A program made the translations under genes and the position numbers. The notes under the pieces are model-generated. The model was not told the DNA's origin. It saw nothing but the letters and a program-made list of their open reading frames with translations, and did not search any database. From Gemmatimonadota bacterium (GTDB lineage: Bacteria > Gemmatimonadota > Gemmatimonadetes > Gemmatimonadales > GWC2-71-9), in the NCBI GenBank assembly GCA_022566515.1, contig JADFIT010000005.1, forward strand, positions 1-57,872: a stretch of DNA of 57,872 nucleotides, written 5' to 3'. This document shows positions 1 to 9,012 of the stretch, piece after piece; within the stretch, counting starts at the first letter, position 1, and the number at the start of each line of letters is the position of its first letter.

Positions 1-532
1 CCTTTCTGGCGCGACCGGCCGTCGCGGCGGCTTTCTTCTTGGCGCGACCGACGGCCTTCTTGGCGCGTCGCGCAGTCTTGCCTGCCTTTTTCTTGGCGCG
101 CCCGGCCGCCTTGCGAGCCCGCTTCGCCGTCTTCTTTACCTTACGTGCCGCGCGCTTGGCAGATCTTCGCACCCGTTTGACTTGCATCAATCGTCTCCTC
201 TTGCTGGAAGGTCTGTGCGACGGCGCCATCCCCACCAGTAACACCAGTCGCGTGCTGCTGTTGTTGGTCACTCCGTGCTTGCTGCCGGCCGGCGCCCACA
301 CGACCATCCCCACTCCGGCGTCACGTGTTTCTTCGCCGACCACGAACTCGCCATGACCTTCGATGACGTAGTAAAACTTGTCCTGCCCGTCGTGCGTGTG
401 CTCGGGCTGGGATTGTCCGGGTTCCAGGCAACTCATGCCCAGCCGCAGAGTGGCGCCCTCGAAGATCGTGGACTTGAAGAACCCTTCAGGGTCGGCGCCG
501 ACGTGTGTGCGAAAGTGGGAAAAATTCGTCAT
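1..532 (-). CDS. Cupin domain protein running in frame into a histone H1-like basic tail (partial, runs off window)
   Basis: The frame is open from the ATG at 532 to the window edge, so the C-terminus is missing. Residues 1-103 are a small single-domain cupin: a Gly-rich approach, an HTH metal-ligand pair at 45-47, Asp51/Tyr54 and an EGHGEF turn near 58-63. From about residue 105 the composition changes completely. The remaining 70 or so residues visible are almost only Lys, Arg, Ala and Gly in repeats of the GRAKKKA type, with no acidic residue, as in bacterial histone H1-like DNA-binding tails. An internal ATG at 187 is preceded by GAGGAG at good spacing, so the tail may also be made as a separate protein. 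I read all codons between 532 and 187 and found no stop. Cupin and tail are each clear; whether they are one protein in the cell is uncertain. Confidence 0.7.
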   Translation of the reverse strand, partial: MTNFSHFRTHVGADPEGFFKSTIFEGATLRLGMSCLEPGQSQPEHTHDGQDKFYYVIEGHGEFVVGEETRDAGVGMVVWAPAGSKHGVTNNSSTRLVLLVGMAPSHRPSSKRRRLMQVKRVRRSAKRAARKVKKTAKRARKAAGRAKKKAGKTARRAKKAVGRAKKKAAATAGRARK

Positions 533-588
533 GGCTCTGGTTCGAACGATACGTCACGTTCCACGCGCTGGCCAGTCATCGACTGGGT

Positions 589-1444
589 CTAGTTGACATT
601 CACAAACCTTCCCCGCGCCATCTCACGCAATCGCTTGATGTCTTCGTGTCGTGAGACGGAGAGAGGCACGGTTTCCTCCAACTCTGCGAGAATCAACTCG
701 GTGTCCAGCGGCTGCTTTTGATACAGCGCGCGGTAGAGCGATGCAATCACCGCCTGCTCGATTTCGGCGCCGCTGAATCCGTCGGACTCGGTGCACAGTC
801 GATCGATGTCAAAATCGTCCGGCGACTGCTTCCTGAGTTTCAGGTGAATCCGAAAGATGGTGCGCCGCTCCGCGTCGGTCGGTAGATCGACGAAAAAGAT
901 CTCGTCGAATCGTCCTTTGCGAAGCAACTCGGGTGGGGTATTGAAGAGATCGTTGGCCGTCGCCACCACGAACACCGGGATGCGTCTTTTCCTGTAGCCA
1001 CGTGAGGAACGCTCCGAATAGGCGTCGACCCACGCCGCCATCCCGTGACTCGCCGGTCCCGCCGGACATCGCCTTTTCCAATTCGTCGATCCACAGGACG
1101 GCAGGCGCCATCGATTCGGCCATCGCGATCGCCTTGCGGAAGTTCTTCTCTGCATGCTTGAGATGCTGGGCAAAATCCTTCAGGTGAAAGACGCCCTTGA
1201 CGGTGAGATCTTCGATGTGTCGTACCACGCCGAGCGGCTCGCTCGTGCCGTGCATCGACTGGGTTCCGGGCAGCTTGATCAGGCCTTGCGTGATCGTCCA
1301 GTCGAACACCGGCATGTTCAACTCGGCGGCGACAGTCTTGACCAGGTTGGCCGCCCTGTCCTCCTCGACAGTCTCGATGGCGATGACGGGGTGGAAGGAG
1401 AGAATGAGGGTCTTGAGATCGTGGACGGCGGATCCGGTCGTCAT
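589..1444 (-). pseudogene. Ycf46-like AAA ATPase, internally deleted and frameshifted
   Basis: From the ATG at 1444 the first 93 codons resemble the N-terminus of Ycf46-type AAA proteins (DLKTLILSFHPVIAIE, then RHIEDLTVKGVFHLKDF). The frame then jumps straight to AEKNFRKAIAMAE, which in the family lies well after the Walker A loop. About 200 residues, including Walker A, are missing. Walker B survives (VLWIDELEKA). Near 976-990, after TWLQEKT, the reading frame is lost. The family sequence resumes in the neighbouring frame as [19 protein letters not shown], with sensor and arginine region ([11 protein letters not shown]), a GFSGAEIEQAV lid motif and a normal end at 589. Without Walker A this cannot be a normal ATPase. 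It may be a decayed gene or an assembly collapse. It lies just downstream of the kinase gene. Confidence 0.72.
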
Positions 1445-1466
1445 CGCAGATTCGTGGGAGAGGAGT

Positions 1467-4400
1467 TCAACCGCCGTCGCGCGGTTCTCCGGTGAGGCGC
1501 GCGATGCGGTTGCGTATGTCGCGGACGATGGGTTGCAGCTCCTCGTCCGCGTCCTGCCACAAATCTACGAACCTGTCGTAGTACTCAATGGCCTTGTCGG
1601 TCGCGCCGCGTTCCTCGTAGATCTCGCCGAGTCGTTTGTACGTCTGCGCTAGCGTCCGATACTCGTCGAGCAGCCGGAAAGCCCCTGGGTTACTTTCAGC
1701 ACGCTCGTACACAGCGAGGGCTGAATCCGTTTGACCGGCTGCATCGTAGGTCCGGGCGAGTTCGAAGAGACCGCAACTGGCACATCCGCTTTCGTCGTAG
1801 AACGTCCGATATCCCACGATCGCTTCGGCCACTCGGCCCTCTGCCAGGGCCACCGAGGCTCGCGCTGCGTGCCGGAAGAAATCGCCGGCCTTGAGTCCGT
1901 CATTTACCTCTTCCTCGTACTCAGCCAGCAACCGTCCGGCTACTCGAGGCCGCCCGGCGTTGGCGTAGAAGTGTACGAGGGCGAGATACGGGCGGTCCGA
2001 CGGATCTATTTCACCCAACGGGAATCGTTCCAGGGCCGCGGCGACTCTTTGCAGGCCATCCTCGGGCGCGTCGCGATAGAATACGTCCAACCACCCCCAA
2101 TTGGCGGCCTGGGAGATGTACGCGGCGTGGTTCTCCTCCTCTTCGCTGGCGTCCATGGAGTTTCGCAGCTGACGCTCCGCTCGTGCGAGCTGACCGCGTA
2201 TCTCGGCCACGTTGGCTCGTAAACCTGCCGCCCCTCTCCTCCAGGACGGGCTGGATCGTTGGGTTGCCTGGAGCGAGTCGTAATAGACGTCCGCGACCAC
2301 GTAATCACGCTCGCTGGACGCCAGCATGCCGTGAAAGAAGATCGTCCATGGACTGCTTGGCGCCCGCTCGGTCATTCGCTCCAGTGTCGCCCGTGCTTCC
2401 GCGATCTTTCCTTGTGCCAGCTGCGCACGGATGGCGTTGGTGTAGGCGACGAGGATGTCCTCGGTCTCGATTGCACGAACCGCCAGTTCCTCTCCCTCTT
2501 CCCATTGCCGCATCCCGTTGAGGTGCACCGCCAGATTGTTCAGCGCCGTCGCCTCGTAGGGGTCGATTTCCAGTATCGAGCGGTAGGCGCTGGTGACTTT
2601 CGCTCGATCATAGTTCACGTTGTCGTAGTAATAGGCTTCTGTCAGGTAGCGCTCCACGTCCGGCAACCGCATGCGGTTTTCAAACGCCTTTGCGGCTGCC
2701 GCATTGATGCGGGATCGGGGCGCGCCGGCGTTGCTCAAAACCACTGCGAGCTTGCGGTAGGCCATGGCGAACGTGGAGTCGATCGCGATTGTCTCTTCCA
2801 AGAGCCCGCTGGCACGTTCGAAATCACCGTGGTCTCCGGCCTTGACCGCGCGGGAGTATGTCTCGAGGGCCGCCAGCGAACTCGTCGTTACCTGCTCCAA
2901 GGGCTCACCTGCACGGATCGTCCTGAGGGATTCTCCGATACGCTCTCTCAGCTTCGCCGACAACCGGTCGACGGCATCGATGATCTTGGTGTCATCCTCT
3001 GCCGTTTCCCGGAGCCCCACGAGCACCGACCCGTCGGCGGTTGACAGCAATCGGGCCGAGACGACATAACCACGGCCGAGCGTGCCGATGTCGCCTGCGA
3101 GAACCGCCTTCACCCCTTCGCGTCGGGCGACCTCGGTTGCGAGGTCGACGTCCAGCGGCGTCATGGGATCGCGGCCCATGCGCCGCAGCACGTCGCCGGT
3201 GGCCGACGCGCCCATCAACCGCAAAACCGGTGATTGGGTGAGATCGATCCGCAACAGCTCGGTGACGGACGTGCCGAGGTTCGCCTCCGGCGTGCGATCC
3301 TCGAACTCGGCCACGATGATGCGATCCCGTTCCTCTAGTATGCCCGCCGCCACCAGCGTACCGACCGGGCCGATGCCCAGGTTGCGCATCGTCATGTAGC
3401 CGGTGGCCAACACCGCCAAACCTGCGAAAGCGACGCCGCCGCCGAGCAATGATTTCTGCCAGGTAAACCACCGTTGAATGCCGCTGGTGGGTGTGGGCAC
3501 GGCCACGCCGGTCGTGTAAGCCAGGGCGCGCTGACGTTCGTGATGCCCGGTGAAGAGCATGATCGGAAGACCGATTACGAGGAGACCGATCGCTCCGTAG
3601 AATACCCAATTCGGCAAACCTAGCTGGTAGACAAGCAGGTACACGATGGCGAGGGCGCCGACGGAGGCGAGCGCGAACAGGGCCCCGACACGGACGGGAT
3701 GCGCTCGACGTGCTGCCGCATCGTAATCCACGGCTGGGACGGGCGCGGTTCCCGTGGGCGTCATGCCGCCGCTGGGCGTGCTCATCGCCTCGAGTTGCGG
3801 CACCAACTCCGCCGCCGTCTGCCAACGGTCGGCCGGCCGCTTCTCCAAACATCGCATCACCAACGCGTTCAGCGCGGCCGACACCGCAGGTCGCCGTTGC
3901 GCCAACGGCTCCGCCGCCTGGTTCACGTGGGCCGCCATCACCGCCTGAGGCGTGGCACCGGTAAACGGCGGCTGTCCGCTCAACATCTCGTACGCCAATG
4001 CCCCCACGGCATATATGTCCGCCCGGTGGTCCGTGTGTGGATCCGCCGCCGCCTGCTCCGGCGCCATGTAGGCCGGCGTCCCCAACGCTACGCCAAGCGA
4101 TGTCAACGACGACGCGCCGGACGATGCCGTAACCGCCTTCGCCACGCCGAAGTCGGCAACTACCGCGTGGCCGTCGCTGAGCAGAATGTTGTCGGGCTTG
4201 ATGTCCCGGTGCACAACGCCGTTGCGGTGGGCATAGGAGAGGGCGTCCGCCACTTCCGTGAGAATCCGCACGGCTTCGCCCACTGGCAGCTCGCCCTCGC
4301 GGTTGAGCTTCGTGCGCAACGACTCCCCGTCGATGTAGGGCATCACGTAATAGAGCAGATCGTCTGCGGCGCCAGCGGTGAGAAGCGGGACGACGTGAGG

Positions 4401-4616
4401 GTGCTGCAGCCTGGCGGCGAGCTGGATCTCCCGGTGAAAGCGCTCCTGGTTAACGCCGGCGGTCATGTCGGGCGGCAGGACTTTGATGACCACTCGCCGG
4501 TCCAGTTCTACTTCCAGCGCGAGAAATACACGGCTCATGCCGCCGCCACCCAATTCCTCGATGAGGCGGTAGTTGTCGCCGACGGCTGCTTGAAGGCGAT
4601 CGAATAGTTCGGCCAA
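1467..4616 (-). CDS. Membrane Ser/Thr protein kinase with TolB/FlgO-like and TPR C-terminal region
   Basis: About 1,050 residues. The N-terminal domain is a eukaryotic-type Ser/Thr kinase: glycine loop GGGGMSRVF near residue 23, catalytic Lys in VVIKVLPP near 45, HRDIKPDN near 136, DFG near 156 and GTPAYMAPEQ near 179. A linker with three hydrophobic segments follows (about 310-330, 337-355 and 390-410). After it come a domain starting IIVAEFEDRTPEANLG, like the TolB/FlgO-type region often found behind such kinases, and a long TPR-rich sensor region to the end. An open frame extends back to an ATG at 4829, but those 71 extra residues look like translated promoter DNA. The TTG at 4616 gives the usual short N-terminus before the kinase fold, though without a clear SD. 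The signal sensed and the targets are unknown. Confidence 0.88.
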   Translation of the reverse strand: MAELFDRLQAAVGDNYRLIEELGGGGMSRVFLALEVELDRRVVIKVLPPDMTAGVNQERFHREIQLAARLQHPHVVPLLTAGAADDLLYYVMPYIDGESLRTKLNREGELPVGEAVRILTEVADALSYAHRNGVVHRDIKPDNILLSDGHAVVADFGVAKAVTASSGASSLTSLGVALGTPAYMAPEQAAADPHTDHRADIYAVGALAYEMLSGQPPFTGATPQAVMAAHVNQAAEPLAQRRPAVSAALNALVMRCLEKRPADRWQTAAELVPQLEAMSTPSGGMTPTGTAPVPAVDYDAAARRAHPVRVGALFALASVGALAIVYLLVYQLGLPNWVFYGAIGLLVIGLPIMLFTGHHERQRALAYTTGVAVPTPTSGIQRWFTWQKSLLGGGVAFAGLAVLATGYMTMRNLGIGPVGTLVAAGILEERDRIIVAEFEDRTPEANLGTSVTELLRIDLTQSPVLRLMGASATGDVLRRMGRDPMTPLDVDLATEVARREGVKAVLAGDIGTLGRGYVVSARLLSTADGSVLVGLRETAEDDTKIIDAVDRLSAKLRERIGESLRTIRAGEPLEQVTTSSLAALETYSRAVKAGDHGDFERASGLLEETIAIDSTFAMAYRKLAVVLSNAGAPRSRINAAAAKAFENRMRLPDVERYLTEAYYYDNVNYDRAKVTSAYRSILEIDPYEATALNNLAVHLNGMRQWEEGEELAVRAIETEDILVAYTNAIRAQLAQGKIAEARATLERMTERAPSSPWTIFFHGMLASSERDYVVADVYYDSLQATQRSSPSWRRGAAGLRANVAEIRGQLARAERQLRNSMDASEEEENHAAYISQAANWGWLDVFYRDAPEDGLQRVAAALERFPLGEIDPSDRPYLALVHFYANAGRPRVAGRLLAEYEEEVNDGLKAGDFFRHAARASVALAEGRVAEAIVGYRTFYDESGCASCGLFELARTYDAAGQTDSALAVYERAESNPGAFRLLDEYRTLAQTYKRLGEIYEERGATDKAIEYYDRFVDLWQDADEELQPIVRDIRNRIARLTGEPRDGG

Positions 4617-4850
4617 GAAGTGCTCTGAGCTTGAGGTTGCATAACAATACCGGTTGAACGGGGAGGTGGCCAGCGAAACGCCGCCATTATGGACGGCCTG
4701 TTTTCGCGATCCGCCGGACGGTTGACGTGTGTTGATTTGACGGACCGGTGATTCGGGCCCAACATTACCTAGCCCTGCTACGTGCTCAGGTATCGGATTG
4801 GCCCCGCGGCTCCGGTGTCGGCACGCCATCCCATTTGCGGAGGAAGTCCA

Positions 4851-6257
4851 ATGAGCACCGTTGCATCACTCCTGGCGGGTGCCGCCGGAGGCATGGTGCT
4901 GGGTGTGGTGGGATTCGGCTGGGCACGGAAACGCCGTCGATCCTCCGGGGATCTCGGATCCCTTCCGGCAGAAACAAGGCACGTGGTCGATCTGATCCGC
5001 AGAGTTCACGATGCGGATGCGGTGTGTGTGACGGCGCAGGACGGCGACCCCGTCTTTTCGAGAGCCGCGCTGCCTCCACCCCCCGAATTGATTGAGCGCA
5101 CGGTCATGCTTGCCTCACTGGCGCTTGCGGAGTGTCGCGAGCACGTCGTCAAGGAGGACAACGTGATCGTTGCTTTCGGTGATGGCCGCCTGGGCGCTGC
5201 AGCCCTGTTTGCCACGCCCGTGGAGGCCGATGTGGTGCGAGCGGCTTCCGCCGACCTGCGCCGGATGTTGGCAGAATTCGCGCTAGCCCGGACGAGTGGA
5301 GACGTGGAGTCGCAAGAGCCTCGGCCAACGCCGGAATGGCTCACCCCGGACACCATAGAGGGTATCGGGGGCGCCCTGTGCGAGGCGGCGCGTAGGATCA
5401 CGACACACCCTATCGCCGTCGTGACCATGGATTCCCTGACGCACGAGGCATCTGTGACCGCGGTGTCTGCGGGAGCCGACCGCCGGTTGATTAGGATAGC
5501 TATCGCTCCGGACTCCGTCGTGGGCCGCGCCTGCATGGGTGGCATAACCTCTGCCGGGGAGGGCAGAGAGATCTTCGGCACGCGGAGCCACAACCGTCGC
5601 CAGCGAGAGGCACGAGGAGCGGTTTTTTCGTTGAGCGACGGCAGCCAGGGCATTGGGGCGCTGGTCGTGTTTAACGGGGTAGAGGCCCTAGACCCACGGG
5701 TGAGCGTGCAGGTGAAGAAGTTGGCGGATGATGCGGCGCCGATCATGGGTCGCACGATGGATCTGTATGCGGCCAGGCACCGCTCGATGACGGATGAATT
5801 GACCGGGCAGCCGAACAAGCGGGCGCTGGTGCAAGCCATGCGAGACCACGCCACCGCGCCGTGTTCTCTCTTGCGCGTGAATGTTGACCAGCTCGATGAC
5901 CTGGCCCCACCGGCGGCCACGGCAGCCCTCAGACATGTGGCTCGGGTCTTCCGAAGGAGCCTCAGGGATTACGACGTTCCGGCGCGTGTGGGTGACGAGG
6001 ATTTCGCGTTGTTCTTGCCGGACACGCCGTTCCATCACGCGTTCGAGGTCGCCGACCGCGTCAGGATTGCCGTTAGCGAGCAGATCTTTGACTGGGCTGG
6101 GGGCGAACACCTCCTGACGTGCTCGTTTGGTGTCGCCTCCGTGCCAGAAGCCTCCGCTACTCCCGAGGGTTTGCTGGAGGCGGCGAGCCTAGCCCTCGTA
6201 TACGCGAGGCGAGAAGGTCGCAATCGCATCTCCGCGGCCCACTCCCGGTTGAATTGA
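4851..6257 (+). CDS. GGDEF-domain protein with degenerate active-site signature
   Basis: 468 residues. A GGAGGA ribosome site lies just before the ATG at 4851; an upstream in-frame ATG at 4782 lacks one. Residues 5-25 form a single hydrophobic anchor followed by a basic stop-transfer patch (RKRRR). A poorly conserved GAF-like middle region follows. From about residue 305 (MTDELTGQPNKRAL) the protein is a recognisable diguanylate cyclase fold. The signature normally reading GGDEF is here GDEDF (381-385), while the RxxD inhibitory-site motif (RDYD, 372-375) is kept at its normal distance. Family knowledge suggests weak or absent cyclase activity, with c-di-GMP binding still possible. Divergent from the kinase gene at 4616. 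Confidence 0.82.
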   Translation: MSTVASLLAGAAGGMVLGVVGFGWARKRRRSSGDLGSLPAETRHVVDLIRRVHDADAVCVTAQDGDPVFSRAALPPPPELIERTVMLASLALAECREHVVKEDNVIVAFGDGRLGAAALFATPVEADVVRAASADLRRMLAEFALARTSGDVESQEPRPTPEWLTPDTIEGIGGALCEAARRITTHPIAVVTMDSLTHEASVTAVSAGADRRLIRIAIAPDSVVGRACMGGITSAGEGREIFGTRSHNRRQREARGAVFSLSDGSQGIGALVVFNGVEALDPRVSVQVKKLADDAAPIMGRTMDLYAARHRSMTDELTGQPNKRALVQAMRDHATAPCSLLRVNVDQLDDLAPPAATAALRHVARVFRRSLRDYDVPARVGDEDFALFLPDTPFHHAFEVADRVRIAVSEQIFDWAGGEHLLTCSFGVASVPEASATPEGLLEAASLALVYARREGRNRISAAHSRLN

Positions 6258-6355
6258 GGTACTCGCTTGAGGTGATGCCTGGCTGCCGGCGGTCAGCTGC
6301 CATGATGGAAGAACCTGACGGTAGCGTGTCTTCGTGAAACCTGTGATAATTCAGC

Positions 6356-6811
6356 ATGCGAATTAAGCCTCTCATAGTGCTGCTGCCGCTCCTCGTGGGT
6401 TGCGTCATTTTCTCCAGCCGCGAGGAAGGCGTCCAGGAGGAGTTGGATATCAATCGGGCCCTGTGGGACGTCGCTGCGATCCACGATTACAGTATGAGTT
6501 TTCAGCGTCTCTGCATCTGTCGCGTCGAGTTCCTGATCCCCGTACGCATCACTGTCCGAGGGGACACCATTTACGAAGTGACGGACTTGGATACGGGGGC
6601 ACCTGTGGCAGAGCCTGCCCCGGGGGCATTCTTGACCATCGAAGGGGTGTTCGATGCCATTCAGGGCGCCATCAACCAAAATGCGGCGGAGATCGACGTC
6701 CGCTACAACAGCATGTTTGGGTACCCCACCGACGTCAGCATCGATCCCAGTCGGAGCCTGTTCAACGACGATACCCAGTTCCAAATTCGAGAGTTTGTGG
6801 AGCTGAACTAG
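6356..6811 (+). CDS. DUF6174-like lipoprotein
   Basis: 151 residues with a lipoprotein signal peptide: a short basic start, a leucine-rich core and the lipobox LVGC with Cys16 as the acylation site. The mature part has a YSMSFQRLCIC stretch, a mid-protein ITVRGDTIYEV strand pair, a LTIEGVFDAIQ segment and a GYPTDVSID segment, the pattern of the DUF6174 family of small secreted proteins of unknown role. The family call is from memory of its motif order. Stands alone between the GGDEF gene and a terminator-like hairpin. Confidence 0.72.
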   Translation: MRIKPLIVLLPLLVGCVIFSSREEGVQEELDINRALWDVAAIHDYSMSFQRLCICRVEFLIPVRITVRGDTIYEVTDLDTGAPVAEPAPGAFLTIEGVFDAIQGAINQNAAEIDVRYNSMFGYPTDVSIDPSRSLFNDDTQFQIREFVELN

Positions 6812-6862
6812 GGCCGTGCCGCCCTCCCTCACTCCTTCCATACCGTAAGCCGCGCGCTCGAC

Positions 6863-6880
6863 CCTTAGCCGGGGCTAAGG
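6863..6880 (+). terminator. Hairpin after the DUF6174-like gene
   Basis: CCTTAGCC at 6863-6870 and GGCTAAGG at 6873-6880 are perfect 8-base complements around a 2-base centre. Outer bases TACCG (6841) and CGGTA (6881) can extend it. No clear T tract follows, so its role as a terminator is an inference from position. Confidence 0.4.
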
Positions 6881-6935
6881 CGGTAGGGATTTGGCAGTGT
6901 GACGGTTTTGCTTCTTTCGTGAACGGAGTTCTGTT

Positions 6936-8960
6936 GTGAAACCCCTCTGGTTGTCTCTCTTTTTGGGATTGATTGGCGCTGCTAGTCCTCCAGGTCTATG
7001 GGCGGAGGTGGTACGGGTCGTGGTCGATCGGCGAACCGACGTGCTGGAGGGAAGGGCCTTTGGAACGGTAGGGGCGTACGAAAAACTCGTCGGTCGGATC
7101 TACTTCGTGTTTGACCCCTCCAACCCGATGAACGCCCGCATCGTGGACCTCGACAAGGCCCCGCGCAACGCCGACGGATTGGTTGAGGCGTGGGCAAACT
7201 TCATGGTGCTGCAGCCGAAGAATCTCGGGCGCAGCGCGCGTACGGCGTTGCTGGAGGTGAGCAACAGGGGCGGCAAGGCAATCATCTCCTATTTCAATGG
7301 GGCCCGGGGCTCTCGAGACCCTGAGCTGGAGGAGCATTTCGGCGACGGCCTGCTGATGCGGCAAGGCCTCACATTGATCTGGATAGGCTGGCAACATGAC
7401 CTGCCTGTCCAAGAAGACATGATGCGCGCGCACCTTCCTGTGGCGTCGGACAACGGCCAGGTCATTAAAGGGCTGGTTCGCAGCGATTGGACCGTCGATC
7501 GCGCGACGAATACGCTGGGCCTGGGTCACCGCGCCCAGATCGCGTACCGGGTAGGCGACCCCGCCCACTCCGACAACGTGCTCACCGTGCGTGACGGTCG
7601 TATGGCCGAGCGTCGTATCGTTCCGAGAAATGAGTGGCGTTTCGCTCGTGAAGAGAGCGGCCGGGTAGTGGACGATCTCACTCATATTTACATGGAGAAA
7701 GGCTTCGAAGCGGGAAAGATCTACGAAATGGTGTACGTTGCGGAGGAACCGACAGTGGTCGGTCTCGGCCTGGCAATCGTTCGCGATGTGATGTCGTATG
7801 CCAAGTACGGTAACGGTGTGGAGTTTCATGTAGATCGGGGTATCGCCATTGGCATTTCCCAAACCGGCCGGTTCCTACGTCACTTCCTCTATCAGGGGTT
7901 CAATACGGACGAACACGGTCGCAAAGTATACGACGGAATCATGGCGCACACCGCTGGTGCGGGCCGTGGCAGCTTCAACCATCGGTTCGCTCAGCCGTCG
8001 CGCGATGGGCACAGGTACTCCGCGTTTTTCTATCCGACCGACATCTTTCCCTTCACGAGCCGTGTCCAAACAGACCCCGAGACAGGGCGCACTGACGGCT
8101 TGCTCGCGCACCAACACAACGACGCTCACCTACCGAAGGTTTTCTACACGAACTCCGGGTACGAATATTGGGGTCGCGCAGCGTCGCTGATCCATACCAC
8201 GGTGGACGGGCGGGCGGACATCGACCCCTATCCCAACGAGCGAATTTACCATTTGGCGAGCGGGCAGCACTTCGTTGGTCGGTTCCCGCCGCCTGAGAGC
8301 AGTCGGCTGCCGAACTCGGCTGCGTACAGCGGAAATCCGCTCAACTTTCAGTATACGCTGCGGGCACTTCTCGTGCGCATGGTCGATTGGGTGTGGGACG
8401 TCAACAATCCACCGCCCAGCATGTACCCGAGGATTGATACAGGCACACTCGTTCCTATCAACGAGGTGAAGTTTCCCAAACTGGCCGGATTGAACTTTCC
8501 CAAGGTGACGCACGATGCGTATCGTTTGAACTATGGATCCAGGTGGAGTCAGGGAATCGTAGACATCCAACCCCCCGAGATAGGAGAGCGCTTCCCGGTC
8601 ATGGTGGCGCAGGTGGATAGGTTCGGGAACGAGCGCGGCGGGGTACCTTCGGTGGAGATTCTGGCACCTCTTGCCACCTACGCGCCGTGGAATCTCCGGA
8701 CCGGGTTCGCAGGGGGTACCGATGAGTTGACCAATTTCGTCGGCACGTACGTTCCGATGTCGAAAACGGAGGAGGAACGCCGGGGCGGCGGCGACCCGCG
8801 GCCGAGCATCGAGTCGCTCTACCGCGGCGAGACAGACTACTCCAGGGCCGCCAGAGAGGCCGCACGATCGCTCGCAGAGCGCGGGTTGTTGCTCGACGAG
8901 CACATAGACGCCGTCGTCGCTCGGGCGGAGGCGCATTGGGATTGGGTGATGAATAGGTAG
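6936..8960 (+). CDS. Secreted alpha/beta-hydrolase (Abhydrolase_10 type)
   Basis: 674 residues. An ATG after an ACGGAG-type ribosome site opens a Sec signal peptide (cleavage near WAEV, residues 22-25). The mature protein begins with the VVVDRRTDVLEGRAFGTVGAYE element typical of the large 'alpha/beta hydrolase domain-containing' family (PF20091). The nucleophile elbow GISQTG is near residue 308, within HVDRGIAIGISQTGRFLRHF, and HQHNDAHLPKVFYTNSGYEYWG follows. Substrate unknown; members are usually exported esterase-like enzymes. The length is normal for the family. It stands as its own unit, with a G/A-rich imperfect repeat between it and the malic enzyme gene. Confidence 0.82.
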   Translation: MKPLWLSLFLGLIGAASPPGLWAEVVRVVVDRRTDVLEGRAFGTVGAYEKLVGRIYFVFDPSNPMNARIVDLDKAPRNADGLVEAWANFMVLQPKNLGRSARTALLEVSNRGGKAIISYFNGARGSRDPELEEHFGDGLLMRQGLTLIWIGWQHDLPVQEDMMRAHLPVASDNGQVIKGLVRSDWTVDRATNTLGLGHRAQIAYRVGDPAHSDNVLTVRDGRMAERRIVPRNEWRFAREESGRVVDDLTHIYMEKGFEAGKIYEMVYVAEEPTVVGLGLAIVRDVMSYAKYGNGVEFHVDRGIAIGISQTGRFLRHFLYQGFNTDEHGRKVYDGIMAHTAGAGRGSFNHRFAQPSRDGHRYSAFFYPTDIFPFTSRVQTDPETGRTDGLLAHQHNDAHLPKVFYTNSGYEYWGRAASLIHTTVDGRADIDPYPNERIYHLASGQHFVGRFPPPESSRLPNSAAYSGNPLNFQYTLRALLVRMVDWVWDVNNPPPSMYPRIDTGTLVPINEVKFPKLAGLNFPKVTHDAYRLNYGSRWSQGIVDIQPPEIGERFPVMVAQVDRFGNERGGVPSVEILAPLATYAPWNLRTGFAGGTDELTNFVGTYVPMSKTEEERRGGGDPRPSIESLYRGETDYSRAAREAARSLAERGLLLDEHIDAVVARAEAHWDWVMNR

Positions 8961-9012
8961 GCAGGATGCATACCGCCTCCGCATGCCTACTGCCTAAATA
9001 GGGAACAGATAA

